The position numbers and the translations under genes were made by a program. From positions 1 to 64,000 of the forward strand of contig NZ_BMWT01000001.1 of NCBI RefSeq assembly GCF_014651375.1: a DNA stretch of 64,000 bases, read 5' to 3'. This DNA is from Tateyamaria omphalii. Its GTDB lineage: Bacteria > Pseudomonadota > Alphaproteobacteria > Rhodobacterales > Rhodobacteraceae. Below, piece by piece: positions 43,443-52,974 of this stretch (within the stretch, counting starts at the first letter, position 1; each line of letters begins with the position of its first letter). The notes beneath the pieces were generated by a model, which saw nothing but the letters and a program-made list of their open reading frames with translations, ran no database searches and was not told the DNA's origin.

Positions 43443-45065
43443 CTACAACAGGATGGATACGATAGGCGGCCAGATCAGCAGCACCGAAAGCGCAATCAAC
43501 TGGATGCCGATAAAGGGCAGGAACCCTTTGAAGATGTCGGTCAGCTTGATGTGCGGCGGTGCGACAGATTTCAGGTAGAAGGCCGCAGGGCCAAAAGGTG
43601 GCGACAGGAATGATACCTGCATGTTCATACAGAACACCACACCAAACCAGATCGCCACGTGGCGCGGGTTCAATTCGCCAAACAGGCCAATCTCGTCAAT
43701 GGGCAGCTTCAGCACGATGGGCAAGAACACCGGGATGATCAGCAACACGATCCCGACCCAATCCATGAACGCGCCCATGAACAGCAAGATCACCATCATC
43801 ATCAGGATGACCAGCATGGTGGGCAGTTCAGACCCAACGATGAAGTCAGCCACATAGGTCGGACCGCCAGCAATGGTGTAGGCACCGGCCAAGGCCGTCG
43901 CACCGATTGTCACCCAGATGATCGTTCCTGTCGATTTGAGGGTCCGCATCAGGGATTCCCAGACAAGATCAAAAGACGCCTCACCTCGGAAAATCGCGAT
44001 TATGAACACGGCCATGGCACCCATGCCCGCCGCTTCGGTGATGCCCGTGATCCCACCATAGATCGACCCCATGACTACCCCGATCACAACGATGGGCGGG
44101 ACCAGTCCCTTGCCCATCGACCAGCCCAAAGCCGTTCGGGCGCGGCCGAATACGCCGAAAATCAGCGCCAGCGAGATGGCCAATGTCACACCGAAATAGG
44201 TGATGAACGGCGCCGTGCCGAAGCGCGCCTGCTCACCCGTTGCAGCAGCATTCGACCCGGAAAACTCGAAGAACATGGCGCGCAGCATCAAGGCTGCTGA
44301 AAAACCCGCAACCACAACTGTCAGGAAAGCAAAAAACAGCATCGTCTTGTCCCGACCCTGCGGCTCACCTTCAACGGGATCTGGCAGTGGCGCATCCTGA
44401 GGCCGCAGTTGCGTCCGGATGATGATGTAGATGATGATGAACGATGCCAGCATGAAACCGGGGATGAAGGATGCCGTGAACAGCGCCTTGATCGAAGTTT
44501 CAGTGATCAGCCCGTAGATGATCAGTACTATGGAGGGCGGGATCATTGTCCCAAGAGACCCGGATGCACAGATCACACCGATGGCGAGGTTCTGGTTGTA
44601 ACCAAGCCGCAGCATCTGCGGCAGCGCGATCAGGCCCAGCAGCACAACCTCGCCCCCGATGATACCGGACATGGCGGCCATGATCACAGCCATGATGGAT
44701 GTCACGATGGCGATGCCGCCGCGTGTGCGGTTCAGCCAGACGTTCAGGGACGAATACATCTCTTTCGCGATCCCGGAGCGTTCCAGCAGTGCCGCCATGA
44801 AGATAAATAGCGGAATGGATATTAGGACATAGTCCGTTAAGAGCCCGTATATTCGTTGGGCCAAAATATTGAGCGGCCCTGCCCCGGGCCGCCCGGTCAG
44901 AATACCATCCCCGAAAGTCCATGGGGCCAGCAGCAACTCCGGCTCAAACTTCATGACCAGCACGCCCACAGCCAGAATGGCAGAAGCAAGGCCCAAGGGC
45001 ATCCCGATGGCGAGGAGCAGGATCAGCCCCAGCATCAGGACAAGCGAAATAGTACCGATATCCAT
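43443..45065 (-). CDS. TRAP transporter large permease (DctM)
   Basis: This 540-residue membrane protein of the DctM/SiaM family is the sodium-coupled channel of a TRAP importer. It has about 13 hydrophobic stretches. Family marks include GMPLGLASAILAVGVL near 21-36, SGSLGTMIPPSIVLIIYG near 174-191, and NMQVSFLSPPFGPAAFYL near the end. It is longer than the common 430-residue form, with an additional central section of about 100 residues, a form associated with FcbT/TakP-type systems. It follows the small permease after 4 bases. Confidence 0.92.
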   Translation of the reverse strand: MDIGTISLVLMLGLILLLAIGMPLGLASAILAVGVLVMKFEPELLLAPWTFGDGILTGRPGAGPLNILAQRIYGLLTDYVLISIPLFIFMAALLERSGIAKEMYSSLNVWLNRTRGGIAIVTSIMAVIMAAMSGIIGGEVVLLGLIALPQMLRLGYNQNLAIGVICASGSLGTMIPPSIVLIIYGLITETSIKALFTASFIPGFMLASFIIIYIIIRTQLRPQDAPLPDPVEGEPQGRDKTMLFFAFLTVVVAGFSAALMLRAMFFEFSGSNAAATGEQARFGTAPFITYFGVTLAISLALIFGVFGRARTALGWSMGKGLVPPIVVIGVVMGSIYGGITGITEAAGMGAMAVFIIAIFRGEASFDLVWESLMRTLKSTGTIIWVTIGATALAGAYTIAGGPTYVADFIVGSELPTMLVILMMMVILLFMGAFMDWVGIVLLIIPVFLPIVLKLPIDEIGLFGELNPRHVAIWFGVVFCMNMQVSFLSPPFGPAAFYLKSVAPPHIKLTDIFKGFLPFIGIQLIALSVLLIWPPIVSILL

Positions 45066-45069
45066 GGGC

Positions 45070-45960
45070 TTAGTCCTTTGTCGACACGTGTTGGCCGGTC
45101 ACGTCGAGGTCTCCGACGCCTTCATTTCCGACCTGCGCCTTGATGCGCTCAATCTCTTCTTCATCGAGGTCTTCGCCGCCGTAGTGCACTTCCTCGGCGT
45201 TCCAGTCAGAGATCAGGTTGATGACAGCCTGAATGGCAACCATGCCGACGACGAACAGCACCATGGGCTTCATCGTGGCAGGGATGGGCGGGTCAAAAGC
45301 CGTGCCGAAGGTTTCCCAGCGATAGAACTTGTCGAACGCCTCTCCATAACCGCCGTAGATCAGGAAGAACGCAAAGGTGACGATAAGCAGGGTCGAGATG
45401 GTGTCGAAAATCCGCTGCAACCAACGCGGGACCGCGTCGTACAGCAAAACAATGCGAATGTGGCTGCGTTGCTGCATGGCATAAAGGCCAGCGCATAGAA
45501 AAACGAAGCCTGCGAGCCATAGGCTGAGTTCATTCGCCCAAAGTGTCGGCGCCTCGAATATGTAACGCAGGACGACCTCATAAAGCATCACGCTGGTCAG
45601 AAGCACGATCAACATCATGGTGACGCGCCCGATAAAGACCGCAAGGCGGTCCGCGGCACGCCAGCTTTCAAATTCCATGCCCGCGCGCTGCACCGTGCGG
45701 ACACCAAGATATCCAAAGGCGAGAACGCCGATTGCGGCCAGCCAGTCCACTATGTCGGCAAAGCCGCCAAACAGCCCCCCCATATTGGGCGTCACGTCGT
45801 TGCGCTTGAACAAGGCAGACAGTTTGTCGAATTGGGACTCGTCGGTCGGGGGATAAAAGTCGAGCGTAAAGGCTGGCATATGCCAAACCACCCAGCCCGC
45901 ACAAAAAATGAATGCCAATGGCACAAGCCACTCTATCGGAGTGCCGGAGCGCACCTGCAT
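45070..45960 (-). CDS. TRAP transporter small permease (DctQ), extended form
   Basis: This 296-residue small permease has the DctQ core at about 100-260: VMLYEVVLRYIFEAPTLWANELSLW and AQQRSHIRIVLLYDAVP-like segments mark it (given here in part). It carries an additional N-terminal half with one or two membrane segments, about 10-100, which ordinary DctQ proteins of 160-200 residues lack. The C-terminal tail is acidic and cytoplasmic. It sits between the binding protein (100 bases upstream) and DctM. Confidence 0.88.
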   Translation of the reverse strand: MQVRSGTPIEWLVPLAFIFCAGWVVWHMPAFTLDFYPPTDESQFDKLSALFKRNDVTPNMGGLFGGFADIVDWLAAIGVLAFGYLGVRTVQRAGMEFESWRAADRLAVFIGRVTMMLIVLLTSVMLYEVVLRYIFEAPTLWANELSLWLAGFVFLCAGLYAMQQRSHIRIVLLYDAVPRWLQRIFDTISTLLIVTFAFFLIYGGYGEAFDKFYRWETFGTAFDPPIPATMKPMVLFVVGMVAIQAVINLISDWNAEEVHYGGEDLDEEEIERIKAQVGNEGVGDLDVTGQHVSTKD

Positions 45961-46059
45961 TTCAAAGTCCCCCTATGGTGTGAAAAAACCCGCACGCATC
46001 TTGCCGTGATTTGCAGCGGGTGACTTGGGGCCCCGCGTGACGGGACCCCAAAATATCGC

Positions 46060-47085
46060 TTACTCGGAAACGAGACCCAGCTGTCCCAGATAGGTCATGT
46101 GCGCTTCGACAAGCGCCTTGGCTTCAGGCGTGTCGGCAAACTCGGGCCATGTGGCTTGTGCTGCGGCACGGAACTTGGCCAGTTCTTCAGGCGCCCACTG
46201 GCTCAGCGTCACGCCTTGCTCCCGCAGCTGTGCTGCCGCTTCAGCGTTCTTCTTCTCGAACGTCAGTGCGGTGCGCAGCGCCAGAGCTTCCATGGCAACC
46301 TTCATGATGCGCTGATGCGACTCAGGCATCGCGTCAAACACGGCCTTGTTGCACGCCAGGTGATCCGACGGCATCGAATGGAAGCCAGGGAAGTTGGCAT
46401 ACTTCACGATGTCATACAGACCCAGGCCCACGTTGTTGGCCAGACCCGAAGCATCCGCACCGTCGATGATACCGGTCTCAAGCGCGGTAAAGATCTCGGT
46501 GAAGTCCATCACGATGGGCGAGGCGCCAAGTTTTTCAAAGATTTTGGTTTCCATGCCGGGAGGCGAACGGAATTTCCAGTCCTTGAAGTCGGCAACCTTC
46601 TCGATCGGCTTGGACGAAGCAAACGATTCCTGACCGTAAACCCACCATCCGATCAACTCCATGCCGTACTTGTTGTAAAGCGGCGCCGCGGCTTCCTTGC
46701 CGCCACCGAAATACAGCCAGCTCAACTGCTGATAGGGGGTTGAGTAACCGCCCATGATGTCGCCCACGAACTGGAAGGCCGAGTTTTTACCAGTCTGGTA
46801 ACCGCCGCCAGTCATGTCGCAGTCGAGAATGCCGGTTGCGGCCGCGTCGAATGTTTCCACCGACTTGACGACAGACGAGCTGTAGAACATCTCGACTTCG
46901 ATTTCGCCGCCGGACATTGTTTGAATGTCTTCAATGTACTGCGCAGCCAGCTTGCCCGAAACGGTCTCGGGGGCATAGTGCGTTTGAATCCGTAGCTTGG
47001 TTGTTTCTGCCGACGCAGTCAGCGCCGTGGTGGCTGCCAGAGCAGCAACAGCAGCGACCGAAGCCGCCCTCTTCAGAAATGTCAT
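46060..47085 (-). CDS. TRAP transporter substrate-binding protein (DctP)
   Basis: This 341-residue periplasmic binding protein has a Sec signal ending near ALTASAE (about residue 26) and GGGAGGATG upstream of the ATG. The family's selectivity region is KDWKFRSPPGMETKIFEKLG at about 165-184; its arginine normally grips the carboxylate. ALETGIIDGADASG at about 205-218 is also conserved. The FRSPPG pattern and long permeases resemble the TakP/FcbT1 group that binds oxo- or aromatic acids. The substrate here should be a sugar acid, judged from the operon. It is the first gene of the operon running to kdgK. Confidence 0.9.
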   Translation of the reverse strand: MTFLKRAASVAAVAALAATTALTASAETTKLRIQTHYAPETVSGKLAAQYIEDIQTMSGGEIEVEMFYSSSVVKSVETFDAAATGILDCDMTGGGYQTGKNSAFQFVGDIMGGYSTPYQQLSWLYFGGGKEAAAPLYNKYGMELIGWWVYGQESFASSKPIEKVADFKDWKFRSPPGMETKIFEKLGASPIVMDFTEIFTALETGIIDGADASGLANNVGLGLYDIVKYANFPGFHSMPSDHLACNKAVFDAMPESHQRIMKVAMEALALRTALTFEKKNAEAAAQLREQGVTLSQWAPEELAKFRAAAQATWPEFADTPEAKALVEAHMTYLGQLGLVSE

Positions 47086-47230
47086 GTCATCCTCCCTGAC
47101 ATTTTATGTATGCGCACTTGGCAGGTTCGACCGCCCACCTTTTTGTGTCGTAACGGAAGGCTATGCGCAGTTGCCCCCATCGGACAACAGAAAAATGAAA
47201 TTAGGGCTATTTTTGAGATTTTGATAGAAT

Positions 47231-47254
47231 TTCGAGATTTCGTGATTTATCGAA
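47231..47254. promoter_or_regulatory. Candidate GntR operator
   Basis: TTCGA-N14-TCGAA, an inverted repeat, lies in the 196-base region between the divergent TRAP operon and the GntR gene, 27 bases before the GntR start. The surrounding DNA is unusually AT-rich. Binding by the adjacent regulator is an inference. Confidence 0.35.
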
Positions 47255-47281
47255 GATAACACGTCGCGAGTTCAAATACCC

Positions 47282-47938
47282 ATGTCCTACGATACCAATA
47301 TCTTCGAAACGCTGCGCTATCGCCTTATGACAAATGCTTTTGAGCATGGCCAAAAGGTCCGGGCCGAACACCTAAGACAAGAGTTTGGCTGTTCAGCGAG
47401 CACGATTCGCGAGGTGCTGTTCAGACTATCGACTCTGGGCTTGGTCGAGTTTCAGGAACAGCGCGGTTTTCGCGTTCCAAAGAAGTCACGTGAGGTGATT
47501 CATGAACTGACACACCTCCGGGTCCTGCTTGAGGCTGAAGGGACTGTGATGTCGATCCGCCGCGGTGGTGTCGCGTGGGAGGCACGGCTGACAGCGGCTC
47601 ATCACCATCTCAGCCATCTTGAAATGCGGTTGAGCACCGCGACCGATCGGTCACCCTTTGTCGATCTGTGGTTCGGGGCCGAAGCACAGTTCCATGAAAC
47701 TCTGATTTCTGCTTGTGGATCGCAGACACTGATCGACACGCATCACCGCGTGTATTGCCGGTTCCGGCAGCAGTTGATGGTAGAGGATCGGGATTTCGAC
47801 TTTATCTCGAACAACATCCGGCACCATCAGCATATTCTGGATGCCGCGATGGCCGGGGACGAGGATCTGACCCGACAAAAAATTCACGATCATCTGGCGC
47901 GGCACTTAGTCGATGCGGATCTGAGCGAACCAGCCTGA
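47282..47938 (+). CDS. GntR-family regulator (FCD type)
   Basis: This 218-residue repressor-type regulator has an N-terminal winged HTH at about 10-68 (RYRLMTNAFEHGQKVRAEHL then FGCSASTIREVLFRLSTLGLV) and an all-helical FCD effector domain from about 77. In the latter, aspartate, histidine and further histidines (FHETL, HQHILDAAM) could hold a metal and a carboxylate ligand. FadR/UxuR-like members respond to sugar acids. Its placement, divergent from the TRAP operon, makes it the likely local regulator. Confidence 0.88.
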   Translation: MSYDTNIFETLRYRLMTNAFEHGQKVRAEHLRQEFGCSASTIREVLFRLSTLGLVEFQEQRGFRVPKKSREVIHELTHLRVLLEAEGTVMSIRRGGVAWEARLTAAHHHLSHLEMRLSTATDRSPFVDLWFGAEAQFHETLISACGSQTLIDTHHRVYCRFRQQLMVEDRDFDFISNNIRHHQHILDAAMAGDEDLTRQKIHDHLARHLVDADLSEPA

Positions 47939-48077
47939 CACACCAATACGCCCGGGACACTTTGATCACGCCCCTTCGCAGACCAGAACAACATTCCAGT
48001 GAAGGCCGTTGCGACAGCGGTGCTGACGCAACCACGTTTTGCAAACATGTTTGCCCGCCTGGACCAATGTGCGCGGG

Positions 48078-49052
48078 CTAGCGGCGGCCTAGTTCTTCCT
48101 CGATGTACACATCAACTATCTCGCGGAATGTTTTCTCTGCCTCGAAACCCAGCGCAGTCGCGCGATCCGGCGCAAAGTTTCGCGGCCAGCCCTCGACAAT
48201 CTTTGCCACGGCTTCATCCCGACGCGGCTTGATCAATGCCACGACGTTATTGCCAGCAACGTCCCGCAGTGCTTCGATTTGTTCTGCCACGGTGCAGCTA
48301 AGGCCCGGCAGATTCAGCGACCGCCGACCGTCAAGCTGCCCTGTATCGAGCGTTGCCGCATGCGCAAGGAAACCGGCAGCAGACCGTGGGGACGCATGCC
48401 AATGCCGCACAGTGTCGTCGACCGGCAGGATTGCCTCCAATCCGTTTAGAGGCTCGCGAATTATCCCCGAGAAAAAAGAAGATGCCGCCAGATTTGCCTT
48501 ACCCGGACGCACGCAGATCGTGGGCAGCCGCAACGACATGCCGTCGATAAAGCCCTTGCGCGAAAAATCCTGCACGAGCAGCTCGCAGGCTGCCTTTTGC
48601 GCACCGTAACTTGTTTGCGGCGACGTCAGGAATTCATCCCCGATCTTGTCCGGGTATGGCCCACCAAAGACAGCAATGGATGACGTGAAAATCAGCCGTG
48701 GCACATATGCCCCACCAGTGGCGCGATGCTGCGCCCTCAATCCTTCCAGGAAATGCCACATCGGCCACAGATTCGTCTGCCACCCAAGGTCAAAATTCGT
48801 CTCAGCCTCTCCCGACACGATGGAAGCAAGGAAGAAAATCACGTCGAACCGTTCGGCTGCCAGCGCTGCCCCCTCGGCCAAAACAGACAGGTTACCCACG
48901 CGCTTGTCGTCTCCCACCGCGTCGTCGGCAAACCCCAAGTCGTGCAATGTCACTTTGAAGTCGCCAAATCCCGGCAAACCTTGTGTCTCCAGCCGCTTGG
49001 CCAGCTTCTGACCAACCATGCCACCGCCGCCAAGAATCAGAATGCGTTTCAT
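48078..49052 (-). CDS. denD: NAD-dependent epimerase/dehydratase, D-erythronate dehydrogenase-like (DenD)
   Basis: This extended SDR of 324 residues opens ILILGGGGMVGQKLAKRL (cofactor fold at about 4-21). It has Tyr-x3-Lys in SYGAQKAACELL near 152-163 and the DenD-type stretches FFLASIVSGEAETNFDLG and MSLRLPTICVRPGKAN. DenD oxidises D-erythronate to 2-oxo-tetronate. It overlaps the LtnD-like gene. The kinase and aldolase (OtnK, OtnC) of the tetronate pathway are not in the window, so it may act on another acid here. Confidence 0.83.
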   Translation of the reverse strand: MKRILILGGGGMVGQKLAKRLETQGLPGFGDFKVTLHDLGFADDAVGDDKRVGNLSVLAEGAALAAERFDVIFFLASIVSGEAETNFDLGWQTNLWPMWHFLEGLRAQHRATGGAYVPRLIFTSSIAVFGGPYPDKIGDEFLTSPQTSYGAQKAACELLVQDFSRKGFIDGMSLRLPTICVRPGKANLAASSFFSGIIREPLNGLEAILPVDDTVRHWHASPRSAAGFLAHAATLDTGQLDGRRSLNLPGLSCTVAEQIEALRDVAGNNVVALIKPRRDEAVAKIVEGWPRNFAPDRATALGFEAEKTFREIVDVYIEEELGRR

Positions 49053-49927
49053 TTGCGCGCTCCCTGCCGGGCCCTCAACTCAAGATACAGCCCAGAATGA
49101 TCCCGATCCGCACCGTCCATATGATCAACGAAATGGGCAAAGCGATCCCGGACGTCCTGCACCATGGGCAAGGTCACTCCGGCGGACGATGCCTCGACCA
49201 AGACGTTGTCTAGGTCCTTCAACTGAAACTTCGACAGTCCACCAGGCTCGAAGTTGCCAGTTGTCATGCGTTCCCCATGCTGTTGCAGGATGGTGCTGTC
49301 GGCAAAGCCGCCCTTTAACGCTGCGCGCAACGCGACGGGGTCCGCGCCGCCTTCCTCGGCCAGCAGCATCGCTTCGGCCACCGCACCAATGGTTACGGCC
49401 ACAATCGCCTGATTGCACAGTTTTGACAGTTGTCCCGATCCGGTTGGGCCAACATGCACCGGGCGCCCCATCGCTTCAAAAATCGGGCACGCACGACCGA
49501 AGTCGGCAGCTTCGCCCCCAACCATGATGGCAAGAGACGCCACCTCGGCCCCCTTGGTTCCGCCCGAAACGGGCGCGTCCAGAAATCCGACGCCCGCCTT
49601 TGACAGCAGCGCTCGGGCCTCGCGGGCCTCTGCCGGTTTGGTTGATGACATGTCGATCCACAACGCGCCCGCGGAAAGGCTCGGCGACACCTCGGAAATG
49701 ACTGACAGCACCGTGGGGCCATCGCTCATCATTGAAATGACAATATCCGCCCCGGTCACAGCGGCATTCGTGCTGGCCGCGACCGCTGCACCCTCATCCG
49801 CGAGTGGTTCCGCCTTTGCCTGAGTTCGGTTCCACACTGTGACAGGCACTCCGGCCCGCGCCAAATTCCGCGCCATGGGAAAGCCCATCAACCCCGTGCC
49901 CAACAGAGCCACATTCTCGAACGCCAT
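49049..49927 (-). CDS. Beta-hydroxyacid dehydrogenase, L-threonate dehydrogenase-like (LtnD)
   Basis: This 292-residue NAD(P)-dependent dehydrogenase of the HIBADH family starts MAFENVALLGTGLMGFPMA at 49927. The 45 bases of open frame upstream are not conserved-looking. DAPVSGGTKGAEVASLAIMV near 119-138 and GSGQLSKLCNQAIVA near 165-179 with the catalytic lysine are typical. With DenD behind it (stop/start overlap) it resembles the tetronate pair, but the family is broad and tartronate semialdehyde is an alternative substrate. A 116-base divergent region separates it from the SDR gene. Confidence 0.83.
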   Translation of the reverse strand: MAFENVALLGTGLMGFPMARNLARAGVPVTVWNRTQAKAEPLADEGAAVAASTNAAVTGADIVISMMSDGPTVLSVISEVSPSLSAGALWIDMSSTKPAEAREARALLSKAGVGFLDAPVSGGTKGAEVASLAIMVGGEAADFGRACPIFEAMGRPVHVGPTGSGQLSKLCNQAIVAVTIGAVAEAMLLAEEGGADPVALRAALKGGFADSTILQQHGERMTTGNFEPGGLSKFQLKDLDNVLVEASSAGVTLPMVQDVRDRFAHFVDHMDGADRDHSGLYLELRARQGARK

Positions 49928-50043
49928 GACTTTCCTTTCAAAATTTTCGTGACGTCTGGTCAACGCCCGCACCTTGTCCTACGCTAACAGCAAAACGCAG
50001 ACCTGCCGTCTGCGCAACACCTGATCCGATACGGGGGGAGTAC

Positions 50044-50790
50044 ATGGGCCGTCTTGACGGAAAGCGCGCACTTGTGACTGCAGCAGGCCAAGGCATTGGC
50101 CACGCCAGCGCATTGGCGATGGCAGAAGAGGGGGCGAAGGTCTTTGCCACCGATATCAACGCCGATGCTCTGAGCACACTTGACCACGCAAATATCGACG
50201 CATTCCCGCTCAATGCGCGTGATGCAGCCAGCATTCGGGACGGGGTGGCCAGGGCCCAGCCCGACATCCTGTTCAACTGCGCGGGTTTCGTCCATCACGG
50301 CACGATCATGGACAGCACGGATGATGAATGGGACTTTGCCTTCGACCTGAACGTTCGGTCGATGTACCGCACCATCCGCGCTGCCCTGCCGGGCATGCTG
50401 GAACGCGGCGGCGGGTCGATCATCAACATGTCTTCGGCCTTGGGCTCCATCATCGGCGCCCCCAACCGCTTCATCTACGGCACAACCAAGGCCGCCGTTG
50501 TTGGCCTCACCAAATCCGTGGCCGTTGACTATATCACACGAGGCATCCGCTGTAACTGCATATGCCCCGGTACCGTCGAAAGCCCAAGCTGGCACGACCG
50601 CGTCAAGGCACTCGGCGAACAGCTTGGCAGCTATGACAAGGCCATGGAACAATTCGTTGCCCGCCAACCCATGGGACGCGTTGCCAAAGCCGAGGAAATC
50701 GCCGCCCTCGTCGTGTACCTTGCCAGCGACGAAAGCGCATTCACCACAGGACACACCCACATCATTGATGGAGGCTGGTCAGGACAATGA
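50044..50790 (+). CDS. SDR dehydrogenase, 2-keto-3-deoxy-L-fuconate dehydrogenase-like
   Basis: This 248-residue short-chain dehydrogenase has TAAGQGIG at about 12-19, NCAG at about 79-82 and YGTTK (Tyr/Lys) near 145-149. The stretch [18 protein letters not shown] near 172-189 and the tail [13 protein letters not shown] are close to the DHRS6/BDH2-type group. That group includes the enzymes oxidising 2-keto-3-deoxy-L-fuconate to the 2,4-diketo acid. It overlaps the dehydratase gene by four bases (ATGA). With the FAH hydrolase downstream it fits a diketo-acid route, as an inference from family plus order. Confidence 0.85.
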   Translation: MGRLDGKRALVTAAGQGIGHASALAMAEEGAKVFATDINADALSTLDHANIDAFPLNARDAASIRDGVARAQPDILFNCAGFVHHGTIMDSTDDEWDFAFDLNVRSMYRTIRAALPGMLERGGGSIINMSSALGSIIGAPNRFIYGTTKAAVVGLTKSVAVDYITRGIRCNCICPGTVESPSWHDRVKALGEQLGSYDKAMEQFVARQPMGRVAKAEEIAALVVYLASDESAFTTGHTHIIDGGWSGQ

Positions 50791-52589
50791 CCAAAAAGAA
50801 GATCGGAATAGAAGACCTGCGTTCCCGCAAATGGTTCATGAACCCGGACAACCCGGAGATGACCGCACTGTATCTGGAGCGCTACCTGAACTACGGGCTC
50901 ACGCGCGAAGAACTGCAATCTGGCAAGCCGATCATCGGCATCGCGCAAACAGGCAGTGACCTGTCGCCTTGCAACCGCCACCACATCGAACTGGCCAAGC
51001 GGGTCCGCGACGGCATCGTGGCTGCAGGCGGCACCTGCATCGAAATCCCAGTCCACCCGATCCAGGAAACCGGCAAGCGCCCCACTGCAATGCTGGACCG
51101 CAACCTCGCCTACCTGTCGCTGGTCGAAACCCTCTACGGCTACCCACTGGACGGTGTCGTATTGACCATCGGTTGCGACAAGACCACGCCGGCCCTCCTC
51201 ATGGCCGCCGCCACCGTGAACATCCCCGCCGTCGCCCTGTCGGTCGGCCCCATGCTCAACGGCTGGTTCCGCGGCGAACGCACCGGCTCCGGCTCAATCG
51301 TCTGGCAAGCGCGCGAGATGATGGCGCGGGGCGAGATCGACGGCGAAGGGTTCATGGAACTTGTCGCCTCCTCCGCCCCATCCGTTGGCTACTGCAACAC
51401 CATGGGCACGGCGACGACCATGAACTCGCTGGCCGAAGCGTTGGGCATGCAACTGCCCGGTTCGGCCGCCATTCCGGCCCCCTATCGCGAGCGCAGCCAG
51501 ATCAGCTACGAGACCGGCAAGCGCATCGTCGACATGGTGTGGGAAGACCTGCGCCCCTCCGACATCATGACGCGCGAGGCGTTCGAGAACACGATCGTCA
51601 TCAACTCTGCTATCGGCGGGTCGACCAACGCGCCCATCCACTTGAACGGCGTGGCCAAGCACCTCGACGTGCCACTGAACAATGACGACTGGCAGAAACA
51701 CGGCCACCACGTGCCGCTTCTGGTGAACCTCCAACCCGCAGGCGAGTATCTGGGCGAAGACTATCAGCACGCGGGCGGCGTCCCGGCAGTCATTGGCGAG
51801 CTGATTGCTGCAGACCTCTTGCCCCACCCCGACGTGATCACCGCAAATGGCAAGACGATGCGCGAGAACTGCGCACATCTGCGCAGCGAAAACACCGAAG
51901 TGATCAAACCCGTCTCGGACCCGCTGAAAGCGGAAGCCGGGTTCATCAACCTCAAGGGCAACCTGTTCGACAGCGCGATCATGAAAACCTCGGTCATCTC
52001 CGAGGAGTTCCGCAACCGCTACCTGTCCAACCCCGACGACCCCGAAGCCTTCGAAGGCCGCGCCGTGGTCTTCGACGGCCCCGAAGACTTCCACCACCGC
52101 ATCGACGACGAAGCCGAAGGGATCGACGAAAACTGCGTCCTCTTCATGCGCGGCGCGGGCCCCAAGGGCTATCCCGGCGGCGCCGAAGTTGTGAACATGC
52201 GCGCACCCTCCTACCTGCTGAAAAAGGGCATCCAGGCGCTGCCCTGCGTCGGTGATGGTCGGCAATCCGGTACATCGGGTTCGCCGTCGATCCTCAATGC
52301 GTCGCCCGAGGCGGCAGATGGCGGCGGCCTCGCCCTTCTCGAAAACGGCGACCGCGTCCGGATCGATCTGAAAAAATGCACCGCCGACATGCTGGTGGAC
52401 GAAGCGACCCTCCAAGCCCGCGCCGAAGCGATCATGGCTGCAGGCGGCTATAAGGTCCCTGAAAGCCAAAGCCCGTGGCAGGAGATCTTCCGCGACTATG
52501 TTGGTCGTTTTGACGAAGGCATGACCCTGCGCGGCGCCACCAAGTACCAGGACATCTCGCGCCGCCACATGCCGCGCGACAACCACTAG
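50787..52589 (+). CDS. IlvD/Edd-family sugar-acid dehydratase
   Basis: This 600-residue iron-sulfur dehydratase removes water from an aldonate to give a 2-keto-3-deoxy acid. The cluster cysteines are Cys62 (SPCNRHH), Cys130 (IGCDKTTPA) and Cys203 (GYCNTMGTA), as in the pentonate/hexonate dehydratases with [2Fe-2S]. [17 protein letters not shown] near 272-288 and [16 protein letters not shown] near 487-502 are conserved. Candidate substrates are L-arabinonate, D-xylonate, L-fuconate or galactonate. Codon use is strongly C-ending, unlike the small gene after it. Confidence 0.9.
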   Translation: MTKKKIGIEDLRSRKWFMNPDNPEMTALYLERYLNYGLTREELQSGKPIIGIAQTGSDLSPCNRHHIELAKRVRDGIVAAGGTCIEIPVHPIQETGKRPTAMLDRNLAYLSLVETLYGYPLDGVVLTIGCDKTTPALLMAAATVNIPAVALSVGPMLNGWFRGERTGSGSIVWQAREMMARGEIDGEGFMELVASSAPSVGYCNTMGTATTMNSLAEALGMQLPGSAAIPAPYRERSQISYETGKRIVDMVWEDLRPSDIMTREAFENTIVINSAIGGSTNAPIHLNGVAKHLDVPLNNDDWQKHGHHVPLLVNLQPAGEYLGEDYQHAGGVPAVIGELIAADLLPHPDVITANGKTMRENCAHLRSENTEVIKPVSDPLKAEAGFINLKGNLFDSAIMKTSVISEEFRNRYLSNPDDPEAFEGRAVVFDGPEDFHHRIDDEAEGIDENCVLFMRGAGPKGYPGGAEVVNMRAPSYLLKKGIQALPCVGDGRQSGTSGSPSILNASPEAADGGGLALLENGDRVRIDLKKCTADMLVDEATLQARAEAIMAAGGYKVPESQSPWQEIFRDYVGRFDEGMTLRGATKYQDISRRHMPRDNH

Positions 52590-52600
52590 GAAAGCGCAGC

Positions 52601-52954
52601 TTGAAAGATTCCTTTGATGATTGGCCGCCGCATAAAAGCGAAGATGTTCGCGAATACTGCGCACGACTAGAGGCCGCCGGATTCGAAGAAATGTTTCTAA
52701 GGAAAGCAGCTATGCATCATGATTTCATGAACTTCAGCGAAATTGGGTGGGCGCGTTTCAATGCGTTCTTCAGGGATTTTCCAATATCGCGCCTGCGCCA
52801 TGTCGCATTGCTGCAAGAGTTGGCACCAAACCGCACCGAGTATTCACTCGGCTTGAAGGTGGCTAAAAATCTCGGTTTGGACAAAGAAGCAGCAAACGCA
52901 CTTGTCAAAGAATTCCGCTCCAAAGAGCCCGTTGAATGGCGGTCTACATTTTAA
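52601..52954 (+). CDS. Uncharacterised 117-residue protein inside the sugar-acid operon
   Basis: I do not recognise this protein. The TTG start at 52601 follows AGGAAAG; no ATG precedes the conserved-looking helical region. It is helical and charged, with FRDFPISRLRHVALLQ and VAKNLGLDKEAANAL in the second half, and no membrane segment. It lies 11 bases after the dehydratase stop and 20 before the hydrolase start. The DNA is visibly more A/T-rich with more A/T-ending codons than both flanking genes, suggesting a later insertion. The function is unknown. Confidence 0.6.
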   Translation: MKDSFDDWPPHKSEDVREYCARLEAAGFEEMFLRKAAMHHDFMNFSEIGWARFNAFFRDFPISRLRHVALLQELAPNRTEYSLGLKVAKNLGLDKEAANALVKEFRSKEPVEWRSTF

Positions 52955-52974
52955 GCGTCACAAGAGGACACAGA

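Noticed and set aside
51294-52664. 456-codon open frame antisense to the IlvD-type dehydratase
   Set aside because: It mirrors a strongly conserved gene whose C-ending codons keep the opposite frame free of stops. The translation is His/Gly/Val-rich and shows no family motif.
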